Shown: positions 7,633 through 16,077, numbered from the stretch's first letter. The stretch: DNA of 64,000 nucleotides from Herbaspirillum sp. WKF16 (GCF_028993615.1 NZ_CP118632.1:2046001-2110000); one strand, 5' to 3'. The notes: generated by a model from the sequence alone, not told the origin. Translations and numbers: made by a program.

Positions 7633-8115
7633 ATGAAGCCTTTCGTCATCACATTGCCCTATCCCGTCTCTGCAAACGCCTACTGGGCCACGCGCATCAT
7701 CCCGGCCAAGAACGGCAAGCCGGCCATGGCCATCACCTACGTCACGAAGGAGGCCGAGGCCTACAAGCAGGCGGTGGCCTGGAAGTGCAAGGGCGCCGGC
7801 CTGCGCGAGCCGATCACCGGCCGCGTGCAGATCGACGTGCAACTATACCCGGCCAGGCCGCAGGACTGGCAGAAGCGCCAGCGCCAGCAGGGCGCCACCT
7901 GGGACGACACTGTGCGCTGCATCGACCTGGACAACGCCAACAAGGTGCTGCTGGACGCGCTCAAGGGCGTGGCTATGGAGGACGACAAGTGGGTGCGCCG
8001 CATGGTGGCCGAGCGCATGGAGCCGGACGCCGAGGGCGCGCGCGTGGTGGTGACCATCACGCCGCTGGGCGTGGAGCGGCCGCAGGTCGACCTCTTCGGC
8101 GAGGTGGCGGCATGA
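7633..8115 (+). CDS. rusA: RusA-like Holliday junction resolvase
   Basis: 160 residues from the ATG at 7633 (MKPFVITLPYPVSANAYW); the in-frame ATG at 7594 lies inside the previous gene. RusA features are present: an N-terminal PVSANAYW stretch, the acidic D98-L-D100-N101-x2-K104-x3-D108 motif, and D117/D118. These carboxylates bind Mg2+ and cut four-way junctions. It probably resolves branched replication or recombination intermediates before packaging. Confidence 0.85.
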   Translation: MKPFVITLPYPVSANAYWATRIIPAKNGKPAMAITYVTKEAEAYKQAVAWKCKGAGLREPITGRVQIDVQLYPARPQDWQKRQRQQGATWDDTVRCIDLDNANKVLLDALKGVAMEDDKWVRRMVAERMEPDAEGARVVVTITPLGVERPQVDLFGEVAA

Positions 8116-8273
8116 AGGTCCGGAACATGGCAAAGCTGGTGCGCCTGGAGGGCGAGCGCCGGCAGTACATCGCCGTCAAGACGCGCCTGTACCGCGGTCG
8201 CGCCCGCGCGTTCGGTGCGCGCTCGCGCGACGAGATCGCCCGAGGCGCGAAACAGCGGGAGCGGGATGCATGA
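8112..8273 (+). CDS. Small basic hypothetical protein
   Basis: 53 residues from the ATG at 8112, overlapping rusA by ATGA and the next gene by ATGA. It is very basic (RLYRGRARAFGAR), so nucleic-acid contact is possible. It is too short for a family call; the coupling on both sides is the main support. Confidence 0.55.
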   Translation: MKVRNMAKLVRLEGERRQYIAVKTRLYRGRARAFGARSRDEIARGAKQRERDA

Positions 8274-8506
8274 CGGCTCTCCCGTCCCGCCAGTACCGAG
8301 ACCCGCTGGAGCAGATGCTCCGCGCCGAGGAAAGGACGTGCAAGGGGTGCGCGTTCATCGTCAAGGCTTGGGGCCGCGACACCTGCAGCAAGAACCAGCA
8401 ACACGGCCGGCGCTGCCGGCACTACACCGAGAAAGAGGGAACAGGACATGTACCAGGCAAATCCGACGAAGAGGGCGCCGGCGCGGCCGGTGGCAGCATC
8501 GAATGA
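8270..8506 (+). CDS. Hypothetical zinc-ribbon-like protein
   Basis: 78 residues with C24-x2-C27, C39 and C49-x-H51, a possible zinc ribbon. The Gly/Ala/Glu-rich tail (about 60-78) overlaps the start of the next gene by 59 bp in another frame. Function unknown. Confidence 0.55.
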   Translation: MTALPSRQYRDPLEQMLRAEERTCKGCAFIVKAWGRDTCSKNQQHGRRCRHYTEKEGTGHVPGKSDEEGAGAAGGSIE

Positions 8507-8834
8507 CCGCCAGCGCGATGGTGTCGAGTATTGCCTCGACGTGTGGGCGGACTGGATGCGGCGGGACGATCGCGACCTGGGTATCAAGGGGCCGCGCGGC
8601 GAGAGCGACGGCGATCCGGCCGAGGCGCGCCACTTCAACGACATCGCCGAGGCCACTGACGCCATGATGCAAAGCCTGGTGCCGCGCCACCAGTGGGCCA
8701 TCAAGAAGAAGTTCGGCCTGGCCCGGGTGTGGCACTTCCCGAACGCCGATTTCCCAACGTCCTTCGCCGAGGCTGTTGCGGCGCTGGAACCGCTGTTGCG
8801 GAAAAATCTTGCAACGCGGATGCAGTTCGGGTAA
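8448..8834 (+). CDS. Possible late-gene regulator (Q-like position)
   Basis: 128 residues. The gene is last in the early operon, just before tandem terminators and the late genes, which is where lambdoid Q-type antiterminators sit. Residues about 20-105 are helical, with conserved-looking VEYCLDVWADWMR and PRHQWAIKKKFG stretches. I see no motif that proves an antitermination role; it rests on position and size. Confidence 0.5.
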   Translation: MYQANPTKRAPARPVAASNDRQRDGVEYCLDVWADWMRRDDRDLGIKGPRGESDGDPAEARHFNDIAEATDAMMQSLVPRHQWAIKKKFGLARVWHFPNADFPTSFAEAVAALEPLLRKNLATRMQFG

Positions 8835-8890
8835 ATTTCGCAGCACTGGCTGTTTTCGCTCGCCCCGAGCTTTTGAAGACAGCACATCGA

Positions 8891-8922
8891 AGCCTCGACT
8901 CCTTCCGGATCGGGGCTTTTTT
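8891..8922 (+). terminator. Intrinsic terminator at the early/late boundary
   Basis: The stem AGCCTCGA/TCGGGGCT (8 bp, one G-U) is followed by a run of six T's. Its position 60 bp after the possible late regulator resembles a lambda tR' site that antitermination must overcome. Confidence 0.65.
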
Positions 8923-8935
8923 GTTGCCCATTTCG

Positions 8936-8960
8936 AGCCGCCGCGAGCGGCTTTTCCTTT
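8936..8960 (+). terminator. Second terminator-like hairpin before the 8974 gene
   Basis: The 6-bp stem AGCCGC/GCGGCT with a 5-nt loop is followed by TTTCCTTTTT. It is directly upstream of the Shine-Dalgarno of the next gene. Confidence 0.5.
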
Positions 8961-8973
8961 TTCAGGAGTCGAT

Positions 8974-9213
8974 ATGCCGAAGATGCGTGCCAAGATGGTG
9001 TTGAACAAGATCGAGCAGTTCCCCGCAGCCGAGGTGCTGCACTTCAACGCCGTGCCGGCCGCCAAGTATCCGGAAGACGGCAGCGACGAAGACAACACCT
9101 TCGCCAAGTTCTCGCCGTCGGCCACCGTGAGCCTGACCGTCGCCAATCCCGCGCTGCTGGGCCAGTTCAAGGCCGGCGAGAAGTATTACGTCGATTTCAC
9201 CCCGGCCGAATAA
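8974..9213 (+). CDS. Small hypothetical phage protein
   Basis: 79 residues from the ATG at 8974, preceded by CAGGAG with 5-nt spacing. The sequence has beta-strand character (TVSLTVANPALL, KYYVDFTPAE) and resembles small phage proteins described only as hypothetical. It stands alone between terminators and the phage tRNA. Confidence 0.65.
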   Translation: MPKMRAKMVLNKIEQFPAAEVLHFNAVPAAKYPEDGSDEDNTFAKFSPSATVSLTVANPALLGQFKAGEKYYVDFTPAE

Positions 9214-9418
9214 CCGCTGAGGGAACGATGGCCCGGCGATGGCTGGGCCCCATGTGAGCCGGCGTACCGCGCATGTGGCCCCGAGCGGGCAGCGGGTAGT
9301 TGGGGGTGGCATCCCCTTTACGGATAAATTGGCCTTCGATACCAGGACAACTCAAATTTTCAGCGGGAGCGACCCGTCGCGCCCAACCCGCCGCCGGGAC
9401 GCTGTAACCCGGCACCAT

Positions 9419-9492
9419 GCGTCCGTAGCTCAGTGGCAGAGCGGCGGCCTTCCAAGCCAAAGACCAGGGTTCGATTCCCTGTGGACGCTCCA
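9419..9492 (+). tRNA. tRNA-Gly(TCC), phage-encoded
   Basis: 74 nt including an encoded CCA. A 7-bp acceptor stem (GCGTCCG/TGGACGC, one G-U), D-arm GCTC/GAGC, anticodon loop CTTCCAA with TCC at 9451-9453, and T-arm CAGGG/CCCTG with GGTTCGATTCC. Only the three inner anticodon-stem pairs form; the outer two positions are C-A and G-A mismatches. It stands within the phage, not at its end, so it is cargo and not the attachment site. The flanks 9214-9418 and 9559-9694 show no convincing gene. Confidence 0.85.
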
Positions 9493-9527
9493 TCGATTTC
9501 GCAGCGCCTCCTCTGGAGTTCCAGCTT

Positions 9528-9558
9528 GCCCGTGCCGGAAACGGTCGCGGGCTTTTTT
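9528..9558 (+). terminator. Intrinsic terminator after the tRNA
   Basis: A GCCCG...CGGGC stem with inner CCG/CGG pairs around a GAAA loop is followed by TTTTTTATT, 36 bp after the tRNA. Confidence 0.7.
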
Positions 9559-9694
9559 ATTCGACACCCGCCCGCCGGCGACACGGGAATATGGCCGGCA
9601 CGCCAGCACGATATGGAAGCCGGGCTCCTTCTCGGGCGCAATGCCTGTTGCTCACCGGCGCGGGGCTGGTCAAACCGAATTCACGAGGTACCCG

Positions 9695-10291
9695 ATGGGC
9701 CGCAAATCCGCACTCACGCCAGACCAGTGGCTGGAGGTCGAGCGGCGCCACCTCGTCGAGGGCGAATCGCTCAACAGCCTGGCCGCCGCCTACGGGGTCA
9801 ACGAATCTTCGCTGCGCCGCCGGCTGAAGCCGCGTGCCGAGGGCAAGAGCAGCAGCCCCGAGCAGTTGAAACAGCTGGCGACTAACAAGGCCCGCGTCGA
9901 CGCCGAGCAGGACGCCATCCGCCAACAGATTGCCGCGCTGCCGTACGCCAAGCAGGAGATCGTGGCCGACCTGGCGCGAAAGCTGCGCAACACCAGCGAG
10001 CACCTCGCCTCGGCCGCCGAACTCGGCGCCGCCACGGCGCACCGGCTGTCCAGGCTGGCGAACCAGCAGCTGGAGAAGGTCGACGACATCGACCCCCTCA
10101 TCAGCTTGCGCGCGCTCCAGGGCGTAGGCACTCTCACGCGCCTGGCCAACGTCGCCAGCGAGATCGGCCTCAACCTCCTGCGCGCCAACAAGGACGCGAT
10201 GCAACCCGAAGATGAGCCGCCCGGCCCCGTGGAGGTGACCTTCGTCACCAAGGACGCCCGGAAGCCCCAGCATGAGGAAGATCAGCTTTGA
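9695..10291 (+). CDS. Terminase small subunit
   Basis: 198 residues from the ATG at 9695. The N-terminal HTH (about 25-45, LNSLAAAYGVNESSLRRRL) fits DNA recognition by small terminases; the rest is helical and charged, suited to oligomerisation. It overlaps the large-subunit gene by 20 bp. It should bind phage DNA at the packaging start and present it to the large subunit. The assignment depends on the HTH and on adjacency to the motor gene. Confidence 0.75.
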   Translation: MGRKSALTPDQWLEVERRHLVEGESLNSLAAAYGVNESSLRRRLKPRAEGKSSSPEQLKQLATNKARVDAEQDAIRQQIAALPYAKQEIVADLARKLRNTSEHLASAAELGAATAHRLSRLANQQLEKVDDIDPLISLRALQGVGTLTRLANVASEIGLNLLRANKDAMQPEDEPPGPVEVTFVTKDARKPQHEEDQL

Positions 10292-11561
10292 ATTGAACGT
10301 GCCGCAGACCGAGTTCTTGCAGCTCCCGCACAAGTTCAAGGCCTACGTGGCCGGCTTCGGCTCCGGCAAGACGTTCGTGGGCTGCGCGGGCATCGCGCAG
10401 CACTTCTGGCGCTGGCCGGGCATCGCCCAGGGCTATTTCGCGCCGACCTACCCGCAGATCCGCGACATCTTCTATCCCACGATGGAGGAGGTGGCTGCCG
10501 GCATGGGCCTGCGCACGAAGGTGAAGCAGGCCGACCACGAAATGGACGTCTTCGAGGGGCGCAGGTACCGCGGCACCATCATCTGCAGGTCCATGGAGAA
10601 GCCGGAGACCATCGTCGGCTTCAAGATCGGCCACGGCCTGGTCGACGAACTCGATGTGATGACCAAGATCAAGGCGCAGACCGCCTGGCGCAAGATCATC
10701 GCCCGGATGCGCTACAAGGTGGACGGGCTGCAGAACGGCGTCGACGTCACCACCACGCCGGAGGGGTTCAAGTTCGTCTACGAGCAGTTCGTGAAGGCGC
10801 TCCGGGAGAGGCCGCAGCTGGTCGGTACCTACGGCCTGATCCAGGCCAGCACCTACGACAACGAGCTAAACCTCCCCGACGACTACATCCAGTCGCTGTT
10901 CGACTCCTACCCGCCGCAGCTGATCGATGCATACCTGCGCGGCAAATTCACGAACCTGACCAGCGGCAGCGTCTACCCGGACTTCGATCGCGCGGCGAAC
11001 CACAGCGACGCAGTGCTGGCTGAGAACGAGCCGATCCGGGTGGGGATGGACTTCAACGTCCTGAACATGACGGCGTGCATCAACGTGATCCGCGCTGGCG
11101 CTCCGCTGACGGTCGACGAGCGCGTCAAGGTGCGCGACACGCCGACGATGGCCCGCATCCTGAAGGAGGAGTTCAAGGACAAGGGGCATCACGTCACGGT
11201 TTATCCGGACGCCTCCGGCGGCAACACCAGCACGAAGAACGCAAGCGAGTCGGATCTCTCGATCCTGCGAGCCGCCGGCCTGTCCGTGGACGTGAACCCG
11301 TCCAATCCATCCATCAAGGACCGAGTCAACGCCTACAACGCGATGATCCTGAACGCCGCCGGCCAGCGCCGGTGGAAGATCAATACCCACCGCTGCCCGG
11401 TGACCACCGAGGCGCTGGAGCAGCAGGTCTGGGGGGCTGACGGCCTTCCGGACAAAAAGAGCGGCCACGACCACCCGAACGACGCCAACGGCTACTTTCT
11501 GGTGAAGAAATGGCCGATTGTGAAGAACACCATGCAACGAGTGACCATAGGCGGAGTGTAA
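10272..11561 (+). CDS. Terminase large subunit (packaging ATPase/nuclease)
   Basis: 429 residues. Walker A GFGSGKT at 28-34 and Walker B LVDELD at 123-128 define the ATPase. The C-terminal nuclease has the RNase-H-like acidic positions D260 (VGMDFNV), D313 (YPDASGGN) and a HDHPNDA motif near 402. It pumps DNA through the portal and cuts the concatemer. The size is usual for the family. The stop overlaps the portal start by 1 bp (TAATG). Confidence 0.92.
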   Translation: MRKISFELNVPQTEFLQLPHKFKAYVAGFGSGKTFVGCAGIAQHFWRWPGIAQGYFAPTYPQIRDIFYPTMEEVAAGMGLRTKVKQADHEMDVFEGRRYRGTIICRSMEKPETIVGFKIGHGLVDELDVMTKIKAQTAWRKIIARMRYKVDGLQNGVDVTTTPEGFKFVYEQFVKALRERPQLVGTYGLIQASTYDNELNLPDDYIQSLFDSYPPQLIDAYLRGKFTNLTSGSVYPDFDRAANHSDAVLAENEPIRVGMDFNVLNMTACINVIRAGAPLTVDERVKVRDTPTMARILKEEFKDKGHHVTVYPDASGGNTSTKNASESDLSILRAAGLSVDVNPSNPSIKDRVNAYNAMILNAAGQRRWKINTHRCPVTTEALEQQVWGADGLPDKKSGHDHPNDANGYFLVKKWPIVKNTMQRVTIGGV

Positions 11562-13009
11562 TGGGCGTTAAGTATCAGCATCCTGACTATGTGGCCATGG
11601 CGCCGGCGTGGAAGCGCTGCCGCGATGCAGCCGCTGGCCAGAGCGCGGTGCATGCCGCCGGCGAAGCGTACCTGCCGCGCCTGAAAGACCAGGACAACGC
11701 GGCCTATCAGGCCATGGTGAAGCGCACGCCGTTCTTTGGCGCAACCTGGCGCTCCATCGAGGGCATGCTGGGCATGCTGTTCCGGAAGGCGCCGACCATC
11801 ACCGCGCCCGACGAGGCCAAGGACATGCTGGACGACATCACGCTGTCCGGCACACCGCTGACCATGCTTGCCAAGGGCCTGAGCGAGGAGGCCATCACCG
11901 TCGGCCGTGTTGGGCTCTTTGCTGACTATCCAGTGTCTGCGCCGGGCACCACCCTGGCCGACGCCAAGGTGCAGAACCTGCGACCGTCGTTGGCCATGTA
12001 CTGCGCCGAGTCGATCATCAACTGGCGTTTCGGCAAGATCAATAACGTCCACCAGCTCACCATGGTGGTGCTGGTCGAGCAGCGCCTGGACCAGAAGGAC
12101 GAATACGAAGACACCACGGTGACGCAATATCGCGTGCTCGACCTGGTAACTATTGCAGGCGGCGCCGCGCAGTACCGCGTGCGTGTATTCGAGATCAGGA
12201 AGGACGAGAGCGGGAAGGAGGTCGACGTCCAGATCGGCGGCGACGTCTATCCGACGATGGGCGGCAAGGCACTGACCAGCATCCCGTTCTGGATCATGGG
12301 CATTGACGACCTGACGCCCACCTGCGACCTGCCGCCGCTGATGGACCTTGTGGACATGAATTTTGCCCACTACATGGTCAGCGCCGACTACGAGCACGGC
12401 TGCCACTTTGCCGGGCTGCCTACCCCGGTGGTCAGCGGCTACACACCACAGAACGGCCCGAATGGCGAGGCGCCCGACAAGCTGTACATCGGCAGCGCGA
12501 CCGCCTGGGTGTTTCCGCAGCCGGAGGCGAAGGCGACGTACTTGGAGTTCACGGGGCAGGGCCTGCAGGCGCTGGAGAACAACCTCGAACGCAAGGAGCG
12601 GCAGCTCGCCATTCTTGGCGCGCGCATGCTGGAGTCGGCGAAAAAGGCCGCCGAAGCGGCCGAAACCGCTGGAATTCACCGCGCCGGCGAGCAATCCGTC
12701 CTGGCCAGCACCGCGCAGACCCTGTCCATGGGGATCCAGCGTGCGCTGGTGGTGCTTTTCGAGTGGGCTGGGCTCACCGGCGATGTGGTGTTCGAGCTGA
12801 ACCGGGACTTCTTCCCCATGCCCATGTCCTCGGACGACCTGCTCGCACTGACCACGGCGCTGCAAAGCGGCGCCATCAGCTTCGAGACCTATTTCGCGCA
12901 GCTGCAGGCCGGCGAGGTCATCGCGGCGAGCCGAAACGTCGAGGAGGAGGACGCCGCGCGCAAGAAGGACGTGCCGGCGCCGGCCAAGACACCAGAACCA
13001 ACCACGTAG
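11561..13009 (+). CDS. Portal-like protein (DUF4055 family)
   Basis: 482 residues from the ATG at 11561. The N-terminal part (RTPFFGATWRSIEGMLGM, LFRKAP) matches my memory of DUF4055 phage proteins, placed as portal proteins after terminase. The C-terminal region (about 330-420) is helical with coiled-coil tendency (LENNLERKERQLA). It should form the dodecameric DNA channel at one capsid vertex. A tandem terminator pair follows. Confidence 0.75.
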   Translation: MGVKYQHPDYVAMAPAWKRCRDAAAGQSAVHAAGEAYLPRLKDQDNAAYQAMVKRTPFFGATWRSIEGMLGMLFRKAPTITAPDEAKDMLDDITLSGTPLTMLAKGLSEEAITVGRVGLFADYPVSAPGTTLADAKVQNLRPSLAMYCAESIINWRFGKINNVHQLTMVVLVEQRLDQKDEYEDTTVTQYRVLDLVTIAGGAAQYRVRVFEIRKDESGKEVDVQIGGDVYPTMGGKALTSIPFWIMGIDDLTPTCDLPPLMDLVDMNFAHYMVSADYEHGCHFAGLPTPVVSGYTPQNGPNGEAPDKLYIGSATAWVFPQPEAKATYLEFTGQGLQALENNLERKERQLAILGARMLESAKKAAEAAETAGIHRAGEQSVLASTAQTLSMGIQRALVVLFEWAGLTGDVVFELNRDFFPMPMSSDDLLALTTALQSGAISFETYFAQLQAGEVIAASRNVEEEDAARKKDVPAPAKTPEPTT

Positions 13010-13041
13010 CGCCGCCTGGCGGGGCTGCACTCCTTTGTTTC

Positions 13042-13065
13042 AAGCCCGGCCAGGCCGGGCTTTTT
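13042..13065 (+). terminator. Intrinsic terminator after portal gene
   Basis: A strong GC stem (AGCCCGGCC/GGCCGGGCT, minimal loop) is followed by TTTTTCGTTT, 33 bp after the portal stop. Confidence 0.8.
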
Positions 13066-13074
13066 CGTTTCTGC

Positions 13075-13093
13075 GCGGCGAGGCCGCTTTTTC
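13075..13093 (+). terminator. Second terminator hairpin before scaffold gene
   Basis: The 5-bp stem GCGGC/GCCGC with a GAG loop is followed by TTTTTC. It forms a tandem pair with the 13042-13065 hairpin. Confidence 0.55.
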
Positions 13094-13115
13094 AACCATC
13101 CCAAGGGGATAAACC

Positions 13116-13916
13116 ATGCATTTCTTTTCCGTCAGCAAGCTCCTGAAGAATCTCCTGTTCAACTTCTTCCGCTTCCACGCGGCCGGCGACGGCGGTGGCG
13201 GTAGCGGTGGCCTTGAAATCACGCCTGAAATTCAGGCCGTGATCGACGCCGCGGTGGCCGATGCCACATCCGGCCTGAAGACGAAGAATGGCGAGCTTCT
13301 GGGCGACCAGAAGAAGCTGAAGGAGGCGCTGAAGCAGTTCGATGGCCTGGACGCAACCAAGATCCGCGAGCTGATGGCGCGCTTCGAGAACGACGAAGAG
13401 GCCCAGCTGATCGCTGACGGGAAGATCAATGAAGTAATCGAGCGTCGCACCGAGAAACTGCGCACGGAATCGGATCGCCGCCTCAAGGAAGCTGACGACA
13501 AGGTCGCAGCCGCCGAGCAGCGCGCCAGCGCCTTCCAAGGTCGTGTCCTCGACGACACGATCCGCGCAGCCGCTTCCACCGCTGGCCTGCACCCGCACGC
13601 CATCGAGGACGCGCTCTTCCGCGGTCGAACGCTGTTCACCCTGGACAAGGATGGCAAGGCCGTCCAGCTGGGGGAAGACGGTCATCCGGTGCTGGGCAAG
13701 GACGGTAAGTCCCCGTTTACGCCTGCCGAATGGCTGGACAGCATGAAAGACACCGCACCGCACTGGTTCCCGACCGGGAACAGCGGCGGCGGTGGCGGCG
13801 CCGGCGGTAACCACCGCCAGCAAGCCGGCAAGACCATGACCCGAGCCGCATTCGATGCTCTCGACCCCAGCGCCAAGGCCCAGACCGTGCGCGACAAGGT
13901 CACGATCACCGACTGA
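13116..13916 (+). CDS. Capsid scaffolding-type protein
   Basis: 266 residues with AAGGGG as Shine-Dalgarno. A hydrophobic N-terminus (about 1-22), a Gly linker, then a long charged helical region (about 35-150: KKLKEALKQFDGLDATKIRE) and a Gly-rich hinge (about 227-237) before the C-terminal helix. This layout and the place between portal and capsid fit phage scaffold proteins. It should guide capsid assembly and leave the mature head. Confidence 0.7.
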   Translation: MHFFSVSKLLKNLLFNFFRFHAAGDGGGGSGGLEITPEIQAVIDAAVADATSGLKTKNGELLGDQKKLKEALKQFDGLDATKIRELMARFENDEEAQLIADGKINEVIERRTEKLRTESDRRLKEADDKVAAAEQRASAFQGRVLDDTIRAAASTAGLHPHAIEDALFRGRTLFTLDKDGKAVQLGEDGHPVLGKDGKSPFTPAEWLDSMKDTAPHWFPTGNSGGGGGAGGNHRQQAGKTMTRAAFDALDPSAKAQTVRDKVTITD

Positions 13917-13936
13917 GGCTCGATCCCTCGCACTGC

Positions 13937-13963
13937 AAGCCGTCCTTCGGGGCGGCTTTTTTT
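13937..13963 (+). terminator. Terminator hairpin before capsid gene
   Basis: A 9-bp stem (AAGCCGTCC/GGGCGGCTT, one T-G) with a short loop is followed by a run of T's, 18 bp upstream of the capsid ATG. Confidence 0.7.
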
Positions 13964-13980
13964 ATTGGAAATCACCCACC

Positions 13981-15348
13981 ATGAAAAAGATCTTCCTCTC
14001 GCTGGCGGCCCTGGCCGTCGCTGCCATCAGCTGGACCGCCCATGCGGCCAGCGCCCCCCTGGAGGCCGTCGCGCAGGCGGCGCGCGCGGCTCGCTTCAAT
14101 GTGGAGCTCTACGCGCGCGCCCTCGGCGAGATCGGCCACGCACACCTGGTCAATTACCTGGACAAGACCGGCGCGATGCTGGGTGCCAACACGCTGACCG
14201 GCCTGATCCCGACCCTGTACGAGTCGCTGGACATCGTGTCCCGCGAGATGGTGGGGATGATTCCGGCGGTCTCGCGCAACTCAAGCGCGGAGCGCGCGGC
14301 GCTGAATGAGCTGATCACCATCCCGATCACTCCGCCGGCCACCCTGGCGGACAACACCCCGGGCGTGACCGCGCCCAACACCGGTGACCAGACGCTGAAC
14401 AGCATCAGCATGACCATCAGCAAGTCGAAGCACGCGCCGGTGCGCTGGAACGGTGAAGAGCAAAAGGGCATGCTGAACGCGGGTACCTACATGGGCGTTC
14501 TGCGCAACCAGTTCACCCAGGCTTTCCGTTCGCTGGCCAACCAGGTCGAGGTTGACCTGTTCACCACCGGCTACCAGAACGCCTCGCGTGCCTACGGCAC
14601 TCCCGGAACCGCGCCGTTTGGCACGTCGGGTGATCTGTCCGATATCGCCCAGACCCGCAAGATCCTGGACGACAACGGCGCGCCGCAGACCGACCTGCAG
14701 CTGGTGCTGGGCAATGCCGGCATCGCAAACCTGCGCGGCAAACAGAGCGTGCTGTTCAAGGTGAACGAGGCGGGCACCGACGAGTTGCTGCGCCAGGGCA
14801 TCATCGGCCGTCTGGAAGGCCAGGATCTCCACCAGTCGGCGGCTATCGTGCCGGTGGCGAAGGGCACCGGCACCGCGTACACCACCAGCACTGCCGGCTT
14901 CGCCGTGGGAACCACCCAGATTCCCCTGATCACCGGCAGCGGCACTATCCTGGCCGGCGACACCGTGCAGTTTGCGGGCGACTCGAACAAGTACGGTGTC
15001 GCGACGGGCATCTCGGCGCCGGGCACGATCACCCTGGCCGAGCCGGGTCTGCTGCAGGCCATTCCGGCCGCCGCCACCAACGTGACCGTGGGCAATACCG
15101 CGACTCCGAACCTGTCGTTCTCGAAGTCGGCCATCCAGCTGATCACCCGCGCACCGCAGATGCCGATCGGCCCGGACGGCAAGGCAATGGACATGGCCGA
15201 TGACGTGATCCAGATCACCGATCCGGTGTCGGGCATCGTCTTCGATGTGGCCGTGTATCGCCAGTTCATGCAACTGGTCTACCACGTGCGCCTGGCTTGG
15301 GGCTTCCAGGCTATCAAGCGCGCGCACATCGCCGTGATGCAGGGCTGA
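13981..15348 (+). CDS. Major capsid protein, P22 coat (gp5) type
   Basis: 455 residues if the ATG at 13981 is used. From about residue 66 (MLGANTLTGLIPTLYESLD) the protein resembles P22-type coat proteins, including an insertion-domain-like stretch around 310-370 (ILAGDTVQFAGDSNKYGV) and a C-terminal RAHIAVMQG. The first ~22 residues (MKKIFLSLAALAVAAISW ... AHA) look exactly like a secretion signal, and residues 23-65 have no match in my memory of the family. An internal ATG at 14176 would remove this extension but lacks a ribosome site. The extension is the odd point; capsid identity is firm. Confidence 0.85.
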   Translation: MKKIFLSLAALAVAAISWTAHAASAPLEAVAQAARAARFNVELYARALGEIGHAHLVNYLDKTGAMLGANTLTGLIPTLYESLDIVSREMVGMIPAVSRNSSAERAALNELITIPITPPATLADNTPGVTAPNTGDQTLNSISMTISKSKHAPVRWNGEEQKGMLNAGTYMGVLRNQFTQAFRSLANQVEVDLFTTGYQNASRAYGTPGTAPFGTSGDLSDIAQTRKILDDNGAPQTDLQLVLGNAGIANLRGKQSVLFKVNEAGTDELLRQGIIGRLEGQDLHQSAAIVPVAKGTGTAYTTSTAGFAVGTTQIPLITGSGTILAGDTVQFAGDSNKYGVATGISAPGTITLAEPGLLQAIPAAATNVTVGNTATPNLSFSKSAIQLITRAPQMPIGPDGKAMDMADDVIQITDPVSGIVFDVAVYRQFMQLVYHVRLAWGFQAIKRAHIAVMQG

Positions 15349-15375
15349 TCCAAGGCCTGCTTCATCAACAACCAG

Positions 15376-15402
15376 GAAAGGGCGGCTTCGGCCGCCCTTT
15401 CT
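15376..15402 (+). terminator. Terminator hairpin after capsid gene
   Basis: A long stem, GAAAGGGCGGC/GCCGCCCTTTC, with a TTCG loop is followed by only a short T tract. It is 28 bp after the capsid stop and directly before the next gene. Confidence 0.65.
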
Positions 15403-15417
15403 ATGCTGGAGACCACC

Positions 15418-15675
15418 ATGAGCCAAGTCGAAACCGTCCGCATCAAGGCGGAGACCTCCGAGGACAATCCCCTCGGCTTCATCATCATCAACAAGAGCGA
15501 TTTCAAGGACGGCGAGCACGAACTGTTCGTCGAAGACCCCACGGGCGTGACGCTGAAGCCCAACACGGTCGAGCAGATCAAGGCGGCGCTGGCCGAAAAG
15601 AACATCGAGATCCCCGCGGGCGTGACGCTGAAGGCCGACCTGCAGGCGCTGCTGGACGCTGCCCCGGCGGCCTAA
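15418..15675 (+). CDS. Small hypothetical head-region protein
   Basis: 85 residues from the ATG at 15418, preceded by CTGGAG. An upstream ATG at 15403 lies at the hairpin and is less likely. It contains FIIINKSDF and a repeated VTLK phrase (GVTLKPNT, GVTLKADL). It may be a head-tail or accessory capsid protein; no family recognised. Confidence 0.65.
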   Translation: MSQVETVRIKAETSEDNPLGFIIINKSDFKDGEHELFVEDPTGVTLKPNTVEQIKAALAEKNIEIPAGVTLKADLQALLDAAPAA

Positions 15676-15678
15676 GCC

Positions 15679-16077
15679 ATGCCGGACATCTCGACAGGGT
15701 ACTCGCCCGGCCCGGGCGGCTACTACCGTTTGTCGGACCGTTCCGGGCCATACACCATCGATGCAGCGGGCAATGCCACGCTGATGACTTCAACGGGGCA
15801 GAACCCGCTGCCGGCTGGAACGAGCCGGAGCGGATCCATCGCCGCCGGCGGCACCGCGCAGACGCTGGCCGCCGCGAACGCGGCGCGCCTGAGCCTGAAG
15901 GGGCAAAACATCAGCTCGGCCGATCTCTGGATCAATGAGATCGGGGCCAATGCGGCACCGGACACCGCCGGCTCCTACCGCGTGGCCGCCGGGGCGACGT
16001 TCAGCATCAGCACGAACCGCGCCATCAGCATTTACGGCGCGACCACTGGACAGGCTTTCTCGGCAACGGAGACCTGA
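15679..16077 (+). CDS. Hypothetical head decoration-like protein
   Basis: 132 residues, rich in Gly/Ser/Thr/Ala with beta-strand character (SYRVAAGATFSISTNRAISIYG). Genes after the capsid often encode decoration or stabilising proteins, and the composition fits. The start is 3 bp after the preceding stop, and the stop overlaps the next ATG by 1 bp. Function is inferred from place only. Confidence 0.6.
   Translation: MPDISTGYSPGPGGYYRLSDRSGPYTIDAAGNATLMTSTGQNPLPAGTSRSGSIAAGGTAQTLAAANAARLSLKGQNISSADLWINEIGANAAPDTAGSYRVAAGATFSISTNRAISIYGATTGQAFSATET

Noticed and set aside
9214..9418. Small GGGG/CCCC hairpin and possible ORFs upstream of the tRNA
   Set aside because: The stem is short, has no good T tract, and the frames lack start signals.
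11492..13030. Long minus-strand open frame opposite the portal gene
   Set aside because: Shadow of the portal coding frame; low-complexity composition (His/Arg/Gly) and no operon context.
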